Positions 21,727-33,620 of a DNA stretch of 64,000 nucleotides are shown piece by piece (positions within the stretch are counted from its first letter, which is position 1; every line of letters starts with the position of its first letter). The notes under the pieces were generated by a model. That model searched no databases. It was not told the DNA's origin and worked only from the letters and a program-made list of their open reading frames with translations. Source of the stretch: Venturia oleaginea (taxonomy: Eukaryota; Ascomycota; Dothideomycetes; Venturiales; Venturiaceae); assembly GCA_013176395.1 (NCBI GenBank), contig JABMLP010000011.1, positions 744,001 to 808,000 of the forward strand, given 5' to 3'. A program made the position numbers and the translations under genes.

Positions 21727-22559
21727 CTTACTCTCTATCTGATATTCTCTCATCACACTGAGTAAATGGAATCTTAGTTCATTCTGTCTGGTTCAATGCT
21801 CGCCGTGACATTGTTTGTATTTCACTACTATTACCTGTCCTTTGCTTTATGCGAAGATGCCAGCATTCTATAGGATATTTCAGTATATGAGAAGCAAGAT
21901 GAAATCTCGATGAGCGTAGCGATACTAACTATACTTAGTAAGAGCCTTACAGTCGTTGCAAAGTTGAAAAACTTGTACTGTCAATTATGGATATTACATG
22001 CTATTAATTTGATCGTTATCAGCTAAGAATGCTCCTGTTTTACTCAAATCTCGAAGTTGAAGTGCAACTTTCGCTCTCATATACGCCAATTTGAAGTCCA
22101 AGCACGATACGACAGTTCTAGAGCCTTCTAAATATCCACCATGTAGTCCCTAAATAACAGTTTGCAGCTACTCATTTCTCGCACGGCATTAGAAGAACCA
22201 TAGATTCCACCACAAGCAAGTCAAGAAGAGCACAACCACATCGCCACTACCAACTCGAACCGAACCCAACGGTCTACAGCCAGGTTTTCTCATCGCCAGG
22301 ATCGTATTTGTCGCCCATCATAAGAAGTCGCTCCATCTCGACTGGTGTATCATTGTAACGTTCAGAGTCAAATAAGTACTTGCGCGACGCCACCCAGAAT
22401 TTCGCCACACAGCTATGAGCATCTTCACCACTTGCCCTCAAATGCTGGAGTCAGGGATGTACGTATCTAAAAAGGCATTGTCCAAATTTTATTTCGTCCG
22501 TAGATGATAGTACTACCTGCGATGCTTCCGGTTTCTGAGGACGAGCGATTTTAAATTAG
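21727..22559. other. Non-coding stretch
   Basis: No supported gene, repeat or RNA. Confidence 0.45.
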
Positions 22560-23190
22560 GGAAAAAGGGCAAGCTTTCTGAAAACGTCTATATCGCGATT
22601 GTCAAAGCTGACGAAGTTAATGAGAATGATGACGATATTTTCGATGAAGGCGAAGACTTTGGGTTCGGCATGGTGGATAAAAGATCCTAATTCGTCGATG
22701 TTCTGCGCTGTGAGCGTCCCGATGTTGATTTACTTGAGGTCGGGAAGATTTTCCAGAAGACCTAGACTATGGCAATCCACGGAGATAAAAGCGATTCGAA
22801 TGTCAGACATATGGGCGCAATTCTCGGTGCCAATATTGGCGACGAAGTGCTCCAAATCTGGGAACATAAATGGCTAGGCGTAGAGGAGTGAATGTATTTC
22901 GTGGGACATTTGAGGACACGAGCCACTCTGCATGACCTCTCCCACTCCCTGTCATCGTTCTCGAGCCACGGACCATAATCGAATTCGTACCACTCCATCT
23001 GTTAAGGGTCAGAATGTGGGTATGGTCGACAGCGGTTCTCCATTGGCATCAGCCAGGAACAGTAAATCTGGTTGCGTAGCTGGGGCGACAATCAGTAAAA
23101 ATTGCCATGTCAAACCCCTTCGCCATTTCACTCCATTCGCTGGGCAGATCGAGAAAACGAAATGGCTTTCGCTTCTACACATCAATTAGT
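22560..23190 (-). pseudogene. F-box/2EXR-like protein, decayed
   Basis: On the minus strand the reading starts near 23170 with KPFRFLDLPSEW, the typical opening of the F-box-like 2EXR family. It continues in other frames with MEWYEFDYGPWLEN (from 22998), then FPDLEHFVANIGTENCAHM, SDIRIAFISVDCHSLGLLEN and LGSFIHHAEPKVFAFIENI. Several stops and frame changes separate these blocks, and no set of introns joins them. It appears to be a second dead member of the family seen at 12786-13914. Confidence 0.4.
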
Positions 23191-24647
23191 GAGTTAGAAT
23201 GGGATGAATTCATGGAAGTATCCATACCCAAGCCCCATGAGAGACCGCTGCATATGATGGGCGAGACGGAGACGACTCTGGTACTTTTTTGATGACATGA
23301 TGGCTCAGTTCTTGTCGTTCATCGTCTGACTTCGATTTCTGTTGTGTGGTTGGGAGCTATTCATGCTTCGTGTTGACCTGTGGATTATTGTCAAATTGAT
23401 GTCAGGAAACCCGAGGCGAGGCTCTTACCCACTTCGCAACAGCCAGAGGATGGTCTCAAGGAATGGTTTCAATATGAGGAGTGCTACCGTGAGTTTCCTC
23501 CATGGTTGCTTTTGCAGTTGTTGATCGAGGAAGTCAGACTGATATGAGAGCTTAAATAAGCAAGGATTTTGTTAACTTACAACTGCAGTGTTAGCTCACG
23601 TGTTATTGAAGTCGATTCTCGGAGTGACGATTAGCCCGGTATTTGTGATGATGAGCATCGATTGTGTCGCGCATTATCGCAGTCGTTTTCTCAGATCAAC
23701 AAGCATCTCCAGTGCCATAAATTATAGCACAACTATAGTTCTGGTTTCATGCCAATTCCTACCTCTCATCGATCTATGGAAAGGCTGTAAAAACCGACGA
23801 GGGGTTATCGAAAGGGTGTAATATGGTCCTAATAGGCAGATAGACTGCTCGGTTGACGCTTGTGTAGCATCGAGCGTCTTCGTATCAGCGTCGCTGGTTA
23901 CCAGAGCTGAGAGAGACTCGGGGTCGCGAGCTTGCTCGGTTGTGAGAGAGCGGTCCAAGCGCGGATCTGGCAACAACCTCAAACTTTCAGACTTTCACAC
24001 AGTCCATCTCCAACTATCATCTCTCTCATCATCTTTGTGTCTTCTTGGAATCTTCTTGAAATGCCAACAAAATGAGTAGCAATCTACTGCTCCCACAGGT
24101 CTTGGACCTGCGGTGAGAGAGGGGTTGAGGCCGCCTACCGACAGCTCCAACGATATGGGAACTTCTGGCACCCTAGAGTCCATCGCTGAGAATACCGCTC
24201 TCCTTCAAAGGTTCGACTAGGAGAGGATGATCTAATACTCCTAGAGCCACCAGCTGTGAGTCCTCGAGCAAAGACACATTTTCATAATCGAATAATTCCA
24301 GTTGATAGCGTGATTATGTAGCATTCCTAGCTATAAACCAATTTTAGAGTTATCAACAAGCGACGATGGGACAGTTTTCGGCCGTTACAATACACATTGG
24401 GCCAAAGACCAAAGAACAATCGTCGCTCGCATTCAGAGAGTACCTGGGCGTGGTATCGCAAGAAAGCAATGGAAGGAACAAAAACCCCACCCTCATCTCG
24501 TGCAATCCTCGCTCATCGCAACACCCATCATACCCTAAAAACCTCCCCACTTTTCCATATCCGTGAGATCAAGGTGGTATCATAAGCGCAAACGACTCCT
24601 AACGCCAAACTCGTGATAGCCAAATCATTCATCAACCAAACTCATCT
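23191..24647. other. Non-coding stretch
   Basis: About 1.45 kb between the decayed F-box-like gene and the 3' end of the facB-like gene. I see no gene or repeat in it. Confidence 0.45.
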
Positions 24648-27538
24648 TCAAAGCCCAAATTGCGCATCCAGACTCCCCATCCCGCACCTATCCGTTCCTC
24701 TCGGGCTCTCGACTGAAATACATATACCCCTAAAGCTCTCATGGCTGACACTACCCATCAACTCCGGGAACTCTTCTCCACTCGTCAGACTCTCGTCACT
24801 GAAGCTGAGGACACTTTTTGGTGCTTCTCCTGACCGCCCGGGCATACCGATGTCGTCTGGTCCGATACTCCACATGTCAGGGCTCCAAACCATGTTAGGG
24901 TTACCAGCGGTTGGAAGGGGTGCCACGTCCAGTAGTGCGTCGACAGGAGGGCCACCATAAATGCCGTCGTAGATATTCGTCTGACCGTTATCGAGGGATC
25001 CAAGGAGTTGCTCCCAGTCTGTGGTGGTGTATTCTTGCTTCTTGTTTGTATTGTTTGAGAAATTCAGGTGATTGTCAGCGTCAGTCTCGCCCAATGGCAG
25101 ATAGTCCAGATTTGGCAAAGGTCGGGATGCCGAGCTATATGGTCGGCATCGGGCTGACTGAGGAGGGCTGAGGCTGGAGCGCTTCATATCCATATTTGGG
25201 GAGAGTGTTGGCTCGCTGCGGGCAGTGTAAGGCTCCGATCGTACACTATGAAGGCTGTTTTGAGAGTTATTGACATTGTGGTTGAAGGCGATTGTGGGCA
25301 AGGTGGCTCTTCGATCATCCTTCGATGGCCTCGATGGCGAGGTAAATCGATTCATAATGGCTCGAATGTGCTTTTGTGCCGAGCTTATTCCCTCATGCAC
25401 GTTTGCAATGTCACCTTCGGAATTATGGCGCGACGAGGTTGGCGTACGCTGCTGCCGTGGCATCTCCGGGATGGCGAGAGCATTGCTGATTAGGCGGAAC
25501 TCTACTGAAGCTGAAGAAGGTGCTTGTTCTAGGAAACTGGCTATTGTGTTGATGAGTCGTTGATTCTCTCGAATTAAAGCTCCTCCTTCGTCTAGTTCTA
25601 TGTTCTGGAACAGGAGACCAAAGCCTGCAAGAACGAGGAGCTCGCCCTTGTTGAGACATATTGAGAATGCAAGGCCGCGCTCGTCCAGAAGCTCCTGGAT
25701 TTGGACGATCGCTTTCGAGGAGTTCGCCAAAATAATGCCGGCAGATCCAGCCATGTCGCCAATCATTGCGGACGCGCAAACAGCTGGTCTGTAAATAAGA
25801 GAGCGAATATAATGGTATGCCATAGACTGGTGCTAGTTATTATAGTGCTTAACTACAATCATCTCGATTCGATTACCGAAAGTGGAGAGCGGGAAGAAAC
25901 AACATTAGTGCTGGGCTTGTCTTGCACAAATTGCAGTCTGAGATGTGAAGGCAAAGTGCTCAACCAATCATCAAGTTCATCTGAAAGACCCATGATTTTA
26001 CGAAACGAAAGATCGTATGTCGCCGAGGCAGGGTAGTTCTCAGTCAGGACTTTTGCGAGAATTCGAGAAACCCTAAACAAGGCTAACGCGCTGGACAATT
26101 TCGTATACTCGCCCGGGAGGGTGGGCAAAAAACATTCCTCAGTGATGTATTCGTCGTCAGCGTCCACGGGATACTCGCAATGGACATCCTCGTCTTTCAA
26201 GAATCGTGGTAGGCCGAGTTGTGCAGCAGAGAAACTACATCACATTAGAAATGTCACACGAGGACCAAGGTTCAGGATCCTACCAATCAAGGGTATACAA
26301 TGTCCAAAAAAGCTTCTTCCTTGTCTCGCGTGTCAATGTGCCGAGAGCGAACCTCTTCTGGGATTGATGAAGACCGAGGCGTTGGGAGAGGCTAGTCGCC
26401 AAACCTTTGTATTTCAACAAACGCGCATAATCACCATTCTGCAGGCAAGAGACTTGCGCCAGGAGAAGACATTGCAGGGCGACAAGAGAGTTTTTCATCA
26501 GGAGTTGTTCCAAGGCTGCTTGCCATTGGGTGTTGAAAGATTCAATATCGTCCTTTAAGTGAAACTGTTGAACTATTAACAGCGATTACTGGTCCCAGCT
26601 GACAATGCTTACGTTGCTAGAATGGGAGGCTGATTGCGCTGCGATAGCGAAGACCAAATTCAATTGTGCCAAAGACGGCTTGTCGTCCATCGCTTCAGGG
26701 CATGACACATACTCCTCGTACAAACTTAAAAAGGTAGGGCGATGGAGTATCGGGAATAAAGGCGCCCATTCTTGAAAGAAGATATTGATCAGTTGGTCAG
26801 AGACCAAACGGGCAGGAGCTTGCCAGCAAACTGCGTGTGGCGGCACGGTAGTCGTCGAAGCTCGAGCATCGCTGGTGAAGAACGCGTTTGCGTTAATGTC
26901 AACTGCAGTTCGTGGAATTTCTTGTATCTTGGCCTGGAAAGCGTCGATCAAGCTCTTCCCGTTTGAAGAGCCGATAAAATGCAGATCCGAGTTCTCATCG
27001 TTCACCAGCGAATTTGATTGTACGACCTTGAAGCTGTCATCCCTCTCTTGCTGTCTTGTTTCCTCTGTCTCCGGGCTGGACGGTTGTGCGGAAAGTGACT
27101 TCTTTCGCAGTGGCATCCTTGGTGAATTCGATTGTATCCGAGAGAGCATTTCCAGTTTCTCGTCCTTCTCGTCCAACAAGCCTTTCAATTCCCTGACTTC
27201 TGCCTCCAGTGCCCTGACTCTTTCTTCCAGCGACTCAGTATATCCACGTGGGAAGGCCCTCCGGCTAAGTTTATCGCTGGTCTTGCATTCAAATCCTACG
27301 TTGGTGCATTGCGAGCAGCTTCTGTCATGTGTTATTACCATGGCCGGTTATGATGCATGACACAGTGCTCACGGTCTGATGCCGTCGCATCTTATCTTTT
27401 TTGACCGACAGCGATCGCTACCGGCTTGTTAGCATCCGGCCTCTCCAACTTCCAAAGAGGTATCTACCAAGCTTGCGCAATTCTGGTCTGAGCATTCTGT
27501 CCGATTTTGATAACTTTCATGGGAAGAATCCCAGGCAT
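24648..27538 (-). CDS. facB: FacB/Cat8-type Zn2Cys6 transcription activator
   Basis: Predicted 880-residue nuclear regulator with six exons: 27538-27468, 27417-27373, 27321-26613, 26564-26284, 26234-25877 and 25826-24648. The introns are 48-51 nt, all GT-AG. The first two tiny exons complete a zinc cluster with exact Zn2Cys6 spacing: C24, C27, C34, C41, C44, C51 (start [11 protein letters not shown]). A linker [20 protein letters not shown] and a coiled coil follow, then the fungal transcription-factor domain ([17 protein letters not shown], residues ~220 on; [20 protein letters not shown]) and a Ser/Pro-rich, acidic C-terminus. The N-terminus and linker match FacB of Aspergillus and yeast Cat8, activators of acetate use, glyoxylate cycle and gluconeogenic genes under glucose repression. 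Naming by memory of the family; a close paralogue is the main alternative. Clustered TGACTAA repeats lie 540 bp upstream. Confidence 0.87.
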
Positions 27539-30051
27539 CTTGAAGCAAAGAAACGAGTAAACAGAGCAAAAGGAAGTAGATGTCCCGCAGGACTTCAGCA
27601 CGAGATAGCCTCCTCGGATAGGCTGAGAAAACACGAGGTAGTACGATACTGACGCAAGATCTTACTTGACTATGGCGAAGACTACGGGGAAGTAGTAATG
27701 GAGAAAGGTTTGTGGTGTGCGAGATGATCAAACGACAAAGCATGTCTGGGGAATCGAGTCTATACATATCAGGACATTTCTCCGGCTGGGAAGGGTCGGC
27801 AGCAAAGCCCAGGAGGCTACAGGGACTAATTATTTGAATGCGGGGAGTCGAGCTGGGATAGTGGTGAGGCCAATTAGGAGATGAGCCGGCGGGGATAAAT
27901 CGGGGCAACGAGAGGAATACGGAGCGTAAAGATACGGAGGTGGCATGTCAGGGTGCAGGCGTCTGCCAAAACGGAGTCGTTATCGCTCGTTATCGAAGCA
28001 GTTTGAAGTCTCTGCCACAATGACGACATTGGAAACATTCGACGTCGGTGGTCTAGACTCGAGACTTGGCTAGTGCATGACTAATGCATGACTAATGCGT
28101 GGCTAATGCATGACTAATACATGGCCTGAAATCGGATCGCCTCCACCAGTTGGAGTCGACTGTCAGCTTCCGAGCCTCTCATCCGATCACTTCCTCAGAC
28201 TAGGAGATACCAAGAATAGTTTTGATAGATTATACTGTCTGGTCAAGTATAGGACGAGGTCACCAAGAACACACCTCGAGATGAGTAAGAGAAGCATCCA
28301 ACATGTTGCTCAACCATCGTCACGCATATCTGCATCACTTCAGTTTCGTCATTGGTTGAACATCATAAGACTCGTCCATCTTCTCAAGATGTTGCTCACT
28401 CTTGGGTCATAGGAGCTGCTGGCATCCTACTAAAAGCGGATGATTCCTAGCCTATATGGCAGGCATACACGAGCTGATCCAAAACGCTGAAGCGTTCGCA
28501 TTAAACGTACACTAATATAGCCCCATTCAGTGCGGGTGTCACATCCGCAACTCAACTCGAAAGCACAGTTCAAGGAATGATACATGAAAAGCCCAGGCAC
28601 AACTTCAAGTACCTATTAACAGATCACACTGTCATCACCGCCCATCCACGCTAACACATACAACACCACGATGGACGCGCAAGAAGCAGAAGAGTTCCCA
28701 AGCACCTGCAGTAGCAGATAGAAGCATCAGACACGAGAACACTCGATACGGCGAAGAAAAGTCTGCACCAACCACGCAGATCGAGACGACCACGAGCATC
28801 ACGAAGACATCAAACTTGTAAACAAATCCAACATCATCACTGGCCACAAACATGCCAATCACCAGGGTAGACCTCCCGAAATCAGACTAACATCCCCACA
28901 GAACTCCGCGTACTCCGTAGTGATCTGCAAGTCGCCATCCTCAAACCTGGGGGAAGGGCCGAAGCAATGCCGATGAACATACCCTACGCCTCGCCATCAC
29001 ACTATGCTACTCAGCACTACGCATGGCAGAATGCGGAGAACCATTGCGGTCCAAGATGAGGGCCCACGAAAGGAGATGACGAGGAACTTACACGAGACAG
29101 TGACAGTATTTACAGAAATTTTCGACATCGTCTTGAAATTTGATTACTTAACACACCAATCTTCCTCGAGATTTGCGCTCCACTCTCATCCAATCCTCAG
29201 TGGCCACTTGCCTCCATGAAAAATGTCGAAAACCTCCTTGCACCAGGAAATGGCGTCGTTCCTCAAGTCTCACGGTTTGAGACATTGCCGCAGTCAATGT
29301 ACCCGCGAAGCCTGATCACTTCCTTAAGAAATAAAAAGCTACATCCTTTGTGCCTACCTCACTTTTCAATCAACACCACAGACTTCATAACAATGGCATG
29401 AATCCCACTCCGCATTCGCTATAAATCAGAAACCTCACCGTACCACCGCATCGCAACAACTCCTCAACTCCCTCTTTCAAATAAAGATAAATAACAGTCT
29501 TCCCGGCGCTTTTGTATGTAGAAGTCACTGTGCGGATTCGCAAATAACAGGACACGTTTTGTTGCAAGACATGCTACTTAATCGCGGAGAAAGCGATCCC
29601 CTCCCCTCCCCATTTACCCGATGCCATTAACAATCCCTCAGACTTGCACTCTTGTAGGAGTCTTATCGATTCTTACTCGCTCTGCTTAGCCCGTGGATAA
29701 TAGCGAGGATGCGTTTAGCCAGGAATCTAGACTCATTAAAGTACGATCGATATCGATACATTCCCACCAGATATTTATCGATAACGATGGTACTTCGAAG
29801 GTATTTAACGAAACGCTTTATTTCCCGGCGGGTACTTATGAATTGATGAATGAGACCGCATGCTCTCATCCATTAATTCGAGGAACGGCCGTTTTTCCAA
29901 AAAGGGAGATTTGAAAAGGGGATTTAAGGATGCTTGATTTCAGATCGCGTACTAGACGTGATTCTGTCAGTCTTGTTGAAAGAGTTTTGCGCGCTGGAAA
30001 AATATTGATCTTAATTTCAAGGATGTCGTCGAAGTCTTTCTCTCTCTCCCA
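27539..30051. other. facB-like promoter side and intergenic DNA
   Basis: About 2.5 kb between the 5' end of the facB-like gene and the 3' end of the SET-domain gene. It contains an 11-bp repeat cluster at 28074-28117. No other gene is supported, although a short hydrophobic ORF lies at 28635-28862 on the minus strand. Confidence 0.5.
28074..28117. promoter_or_regulatory. Tandem TGCATGACTAA sites upstream of facB-like gene
   Basis: Four adjacent 11-bp units: three exact TGCATGACTAA and one TGCGTGGCTAA, followed by a fifth degenerate unit. TGACTAA resembles bZIP (AP-1/Yap/Gcn4-like) half-site combinations. The cluster is about 540 bp upstream of the start codon at 27538. Function as a binding array is an inference. 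Confidence 0.45.
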
Positions 30052-32087
30052 TCAAGACAAATCAACCTCCTCATCGTGCTCCCCTCCCTCCCCTCCATTC
30101 ATCTGATCAATATACCTCTTCACAACCTCCGTCCCCGACAAAGTCTCCACCTCCTCCGCTACCACCTCCCTAGCTTTCTTACACAACTCTTTCTCAAGCA
30201 TATGCAATCTCACCGCCATTTCCCTAGGACCATCCCTTACATCCTTCCCCTCCCCAAACGCAATATTCTGTAACTCCTCGCTAAAAGCTTCCATATGATC
30301 CAATTGCTCTTCGACACGCGCTTGAATGATAGCCGCGGCTCGAAGTTGGAAAACCGGGTACATTTCTTCTTTCTCCAGTAGCTCGGGGAGCGTGGTAATA
30401 TCGGGGAGGGGGTTTCCTTTCCATGAGACTTGTAACTCGCGGTTCCCATCCGTAGTTTGTAGGACTTCGAATCCGAGGCCATCTTCTTCGTTGACGATGA
30501 TGAGGTAGACGAATTCGCTGAACCATTCTACCTTCCCATTTCTGTTTCTGGATAGTTTGACGCCCGGTGCAGCCGTTGAGACGCGCTTTTTCGCCATCGC
30601 GAGGGGATCATCCCCCATCGTGTCCAGATCGAGGAATAATTCTCTCGCGTCCCCATCGGCAAGAAGGGCACGATCGATGAAGCCGTAGGAGAAAAGGATT
30701 TCGCATGCGCCCTTGGCGTCACCGTATGTAATCGTTACTTCCCCCTCCTTCGTCACCTCAACCCCATCCCTCAACAATAAAACAGCATTACCCTCCCCAT
30801 CACTCTCATAAAGCGCCTTTGTACACTCATTAGCGGCATGGTTAGCCATATCGATACAGGGAACCATCACATCACCAATCCCCGGGTACTCCAGAGCCCT
30901 TGATCGATACATGCAATCAACCTCCTTCCAATCCTCGAATTCCAGTGCAAGGGGTGACGAGGGATTCCACCATGTATCCCTACACCACCTCACATCCCGC
31001 GTGAGCGTGTGTAAATTCTCGAATTCACGTTGAAGCGAGCGCAGTTTGGCGTCTGTGGCTGGGAGGAGTGTTGTATGTGTTAGGAGATAGCGTTCGTCGC
31101 TGGACCAGAAAGTCGGGAGGAGTTCCGAAGGGAGGAATTTGATGTATCTGGGGGACTGTCAGTGAGTGTGAGGTTTTGGGGTGGGAGTTACGGACTCGAT
31201 GAAAGGTGTGCGGGTGCCGATGCGTGGTTCTTTGAGATCTGGATGGGCGATTATGGATTGTGTAAGGAGGAAGATCATTATGGCGCCTCGGGTTGTCTGC
31301 GTGGTGAGTTTAGCTTTTGATTCGGCATCGTGCGTGCAGGTTGTGAACGATTGTAGGGTGATTTGGGTTGCTGGCTGTGTTTGGTGAATGTCCTTATTCA
31401 GCTTCGTGTCACTTGAAATTGTACATCGCTGGGGAATTTGAGGGGACATCCTCGTGTCGGAGCCTTCGCAATCAGCATTTATGGGGAAGATTCCCCTGCC
31501 TCTTTTCTTAATCCTCTTCCAAAAAATGAATCATATGGAAGGACAGTAATTCATGAGATCGAGAACGAGCAGATCACAATCGGAGCCTCCTTACTGTATT
31601 CTGGATTATCGGATCCTAGAACAAATGTCGTAACTCCAGGTCGACATACGTAGTTCTGAAGAGTTCACATCCCCGAATAGCCTATGTATGACGACCTCGA
31701 ATGGAACCTCATAAACCAGAAAGATTGTCTGCACATTAAAGCAACTTCAAACTAACAAAATCCAACTCAAGGAAAAAGAACACTCACACGTCCAAACTCC
31801 CCCATCACCTCCAAAACCTCATTCAAGTCTCGATCAGCCAGCGCAAACATTCTCACTCTCTCCAAACTCAACACCAGCTCTTTTGGAATCGTCATCAGTG
31901 GGGCCTCGCCACTACCATCCTCATCAGTGGCGCCTTTCAAGTCGCGATCAGCAACGACGCCTGACCCCGAGCCAGGTATCGAGTCGCATTTGATGCCATT
32001 AAAAGTGGCGCCGTTGAATTGAGCCCAGGGTGGGAGGAATGAAATTGGGAGGGTTAGATGGCCTGATTCGCGAGCGCGGCGAATCAT
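30052..32087 (-). CDS. SET-domain protein-lysine methyltransferase
   Basis: Predicted 498-residue enzyme using S-adenosylmethionine to methylate lysine in a protein, with exons 32087-31788, 31296-31196 and 31147-30052. The split SET domain of the Rubisco-LSMT/Rkm/SETD3 type is seen: FNGIKCDSIPGSGSGVVADR (the GxG-like start), then DMANHA around residues 234-238 (the NH of the SAM pocket) and ITYGDAKGACEILFSYGFID with the catalytic Tyr near 275. A C-terminal helical region matches the Rubis-subs-binding part. Joins give GEFGR-TTRGAIM and TPFIE-YIKFLP, as in homologues. The second intron uses donor GTCCGT. The first intron is unusually long at 491 nt. Likely targets are ribosomal or elongation-factor lysines by analogy with Rkm proteins. 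Confidence 0.82.
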
Positions 32088-33620
32088 GTTGGAAGACGAA
32101 GCAGTGAGGTTTGAAGATTGTCTCGAGATGAGATGATGGCGAAGTGAGTCCCGCCTCGAGAACTTCTCGTCTATAAGAACTATTCAGATGTAATTGATGG
32201 CGATAAGTTTCTGGCGATCACTAAAAATAATTTCGCTCGAAATTTCGATGGTCGTTCAAAAGGCTGAATCCCTTCGCCGATGAACGTGGGATTTGGTATC
32301 GTAAAGCTGGCCGGTCCAAGGATTCCGGATGGGATTTGATGATATCTGTGTTTCGTGAGGTTGTGTTGTGATGGCGATGTTGTAAAAAGTGAGGTGTCGA
32401 GGTTCCACATGAGCCGAAACCACGTTCAGACCTTGAATCTGCACATTGTGAAAAATTCGGTATTTGTGATCTTCAAGCAAAAGGCGAAGCCGATAGAATA
32501 TAGACTTGCAAAGAGAGGACGGTTCAAATCTCTTCAGCTCTATTTCGACGCTACGACACTATTCTTAGACTTTCTGTTTAGCTTCTACCGGAAAATTCCA
32601 CCTTTGAATACAATACGCTCGTCCTACAGTGCTACTCTCCCCATCAACAGTGAGAGTTTTGATTGTATTAGACGAGGGCATTGGATTTCAAGGCTTGCGA
32701 GCTCGCTCGATCGAGCGTTAAAAATAAAGATACTCGAGGTTTCTTGTTCAAATCGACACAAATTCTCCTTGTTTGATCTAGATCTGAAGTGCAATGCAAT
32801 GCCACCCAGCTTCTCCACGATATAGCCAATCATCCATGAAGTTGTGCTCTTGCTTAGCACAGTAGGCGGTTTTCCAGGGATCAAGAAGAAACAATGCCAG
32901 GCCGTTATTGAGCTGATGGCCAGATTGGGATGGATCTAAGTTTGCGGAATGGTTTGAGGCGTTGATGGGGATATCCGTGCAATCTGCGAAGAATCCGTTG
33001 CCCTAGCCGATAAGACTAGTATAGCAGGATGCTCGATTGAATTGAGAAAGCCAAACAGGTCGAGAAGGTGAGTCTTGAACAAAAGATAGAGCCATAGGAG
33101 AGAGAACTATTGCTCTGTTACTGTGGAAGAAGCTATGGATAATCCATGACTTCCAAGTGAACAACGCATCAAGGCTGGATGGTAGCACATCGCAACGGGT
33201 TAGAGCTTCAGCGGCAAGGGATGTATCTCTGGGATGTTGTTGTTGTTGCAAGGGGTATGCGCCTGAAAAACAAAGTCACGAGTGTTTGGCGGGTTTGTTT
33301 GTTTTTCGCCGTTCTGTTGTCATGGGCAATGACTACCGGTTTCGAAAAGGAATCTACTTCATGAAGCTCGATTCTCCGCAGATACTCCCATCTCAACGAC
33401 AATATTCTTCAAAAGAATTCCCAGGACCGTCAATAATACCCATCGTCCTGCCCATCTCATCCTTATTGCTGTCCCTTCGCCCTTTGACAAGAATATCAAA
33501 AAAGAAGTCTCCGCCGTCTTCAGACAAAGGTCAAAACATTGGACAACAACAGCTTATTCCACCCCAACACTGCGCATAACGGCCACTCGAGTCGTATAGC
33601 CAGTGTACCTTGGCTTCAAT
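32088..33620. other. Divergent intergenic region
   Basis: Separates the SET-domain gene (minus) from cdc14 (plus). It should contain both promoters and a long cdc14 leader. No ORF here shows a family motif. Confidence 0.5.

Noticed and set aside
25423..25779. Long ORFs antisense to or overlapping the facB-like last exon
   Set aside because: They are frame shadows of the well-supported 880-residue product.
28635..28862. 75-codon hydrophobic minus-strand ORF
   Set aside because: Low-complexity hydrophobicity with no conserved motif and no supporting context.
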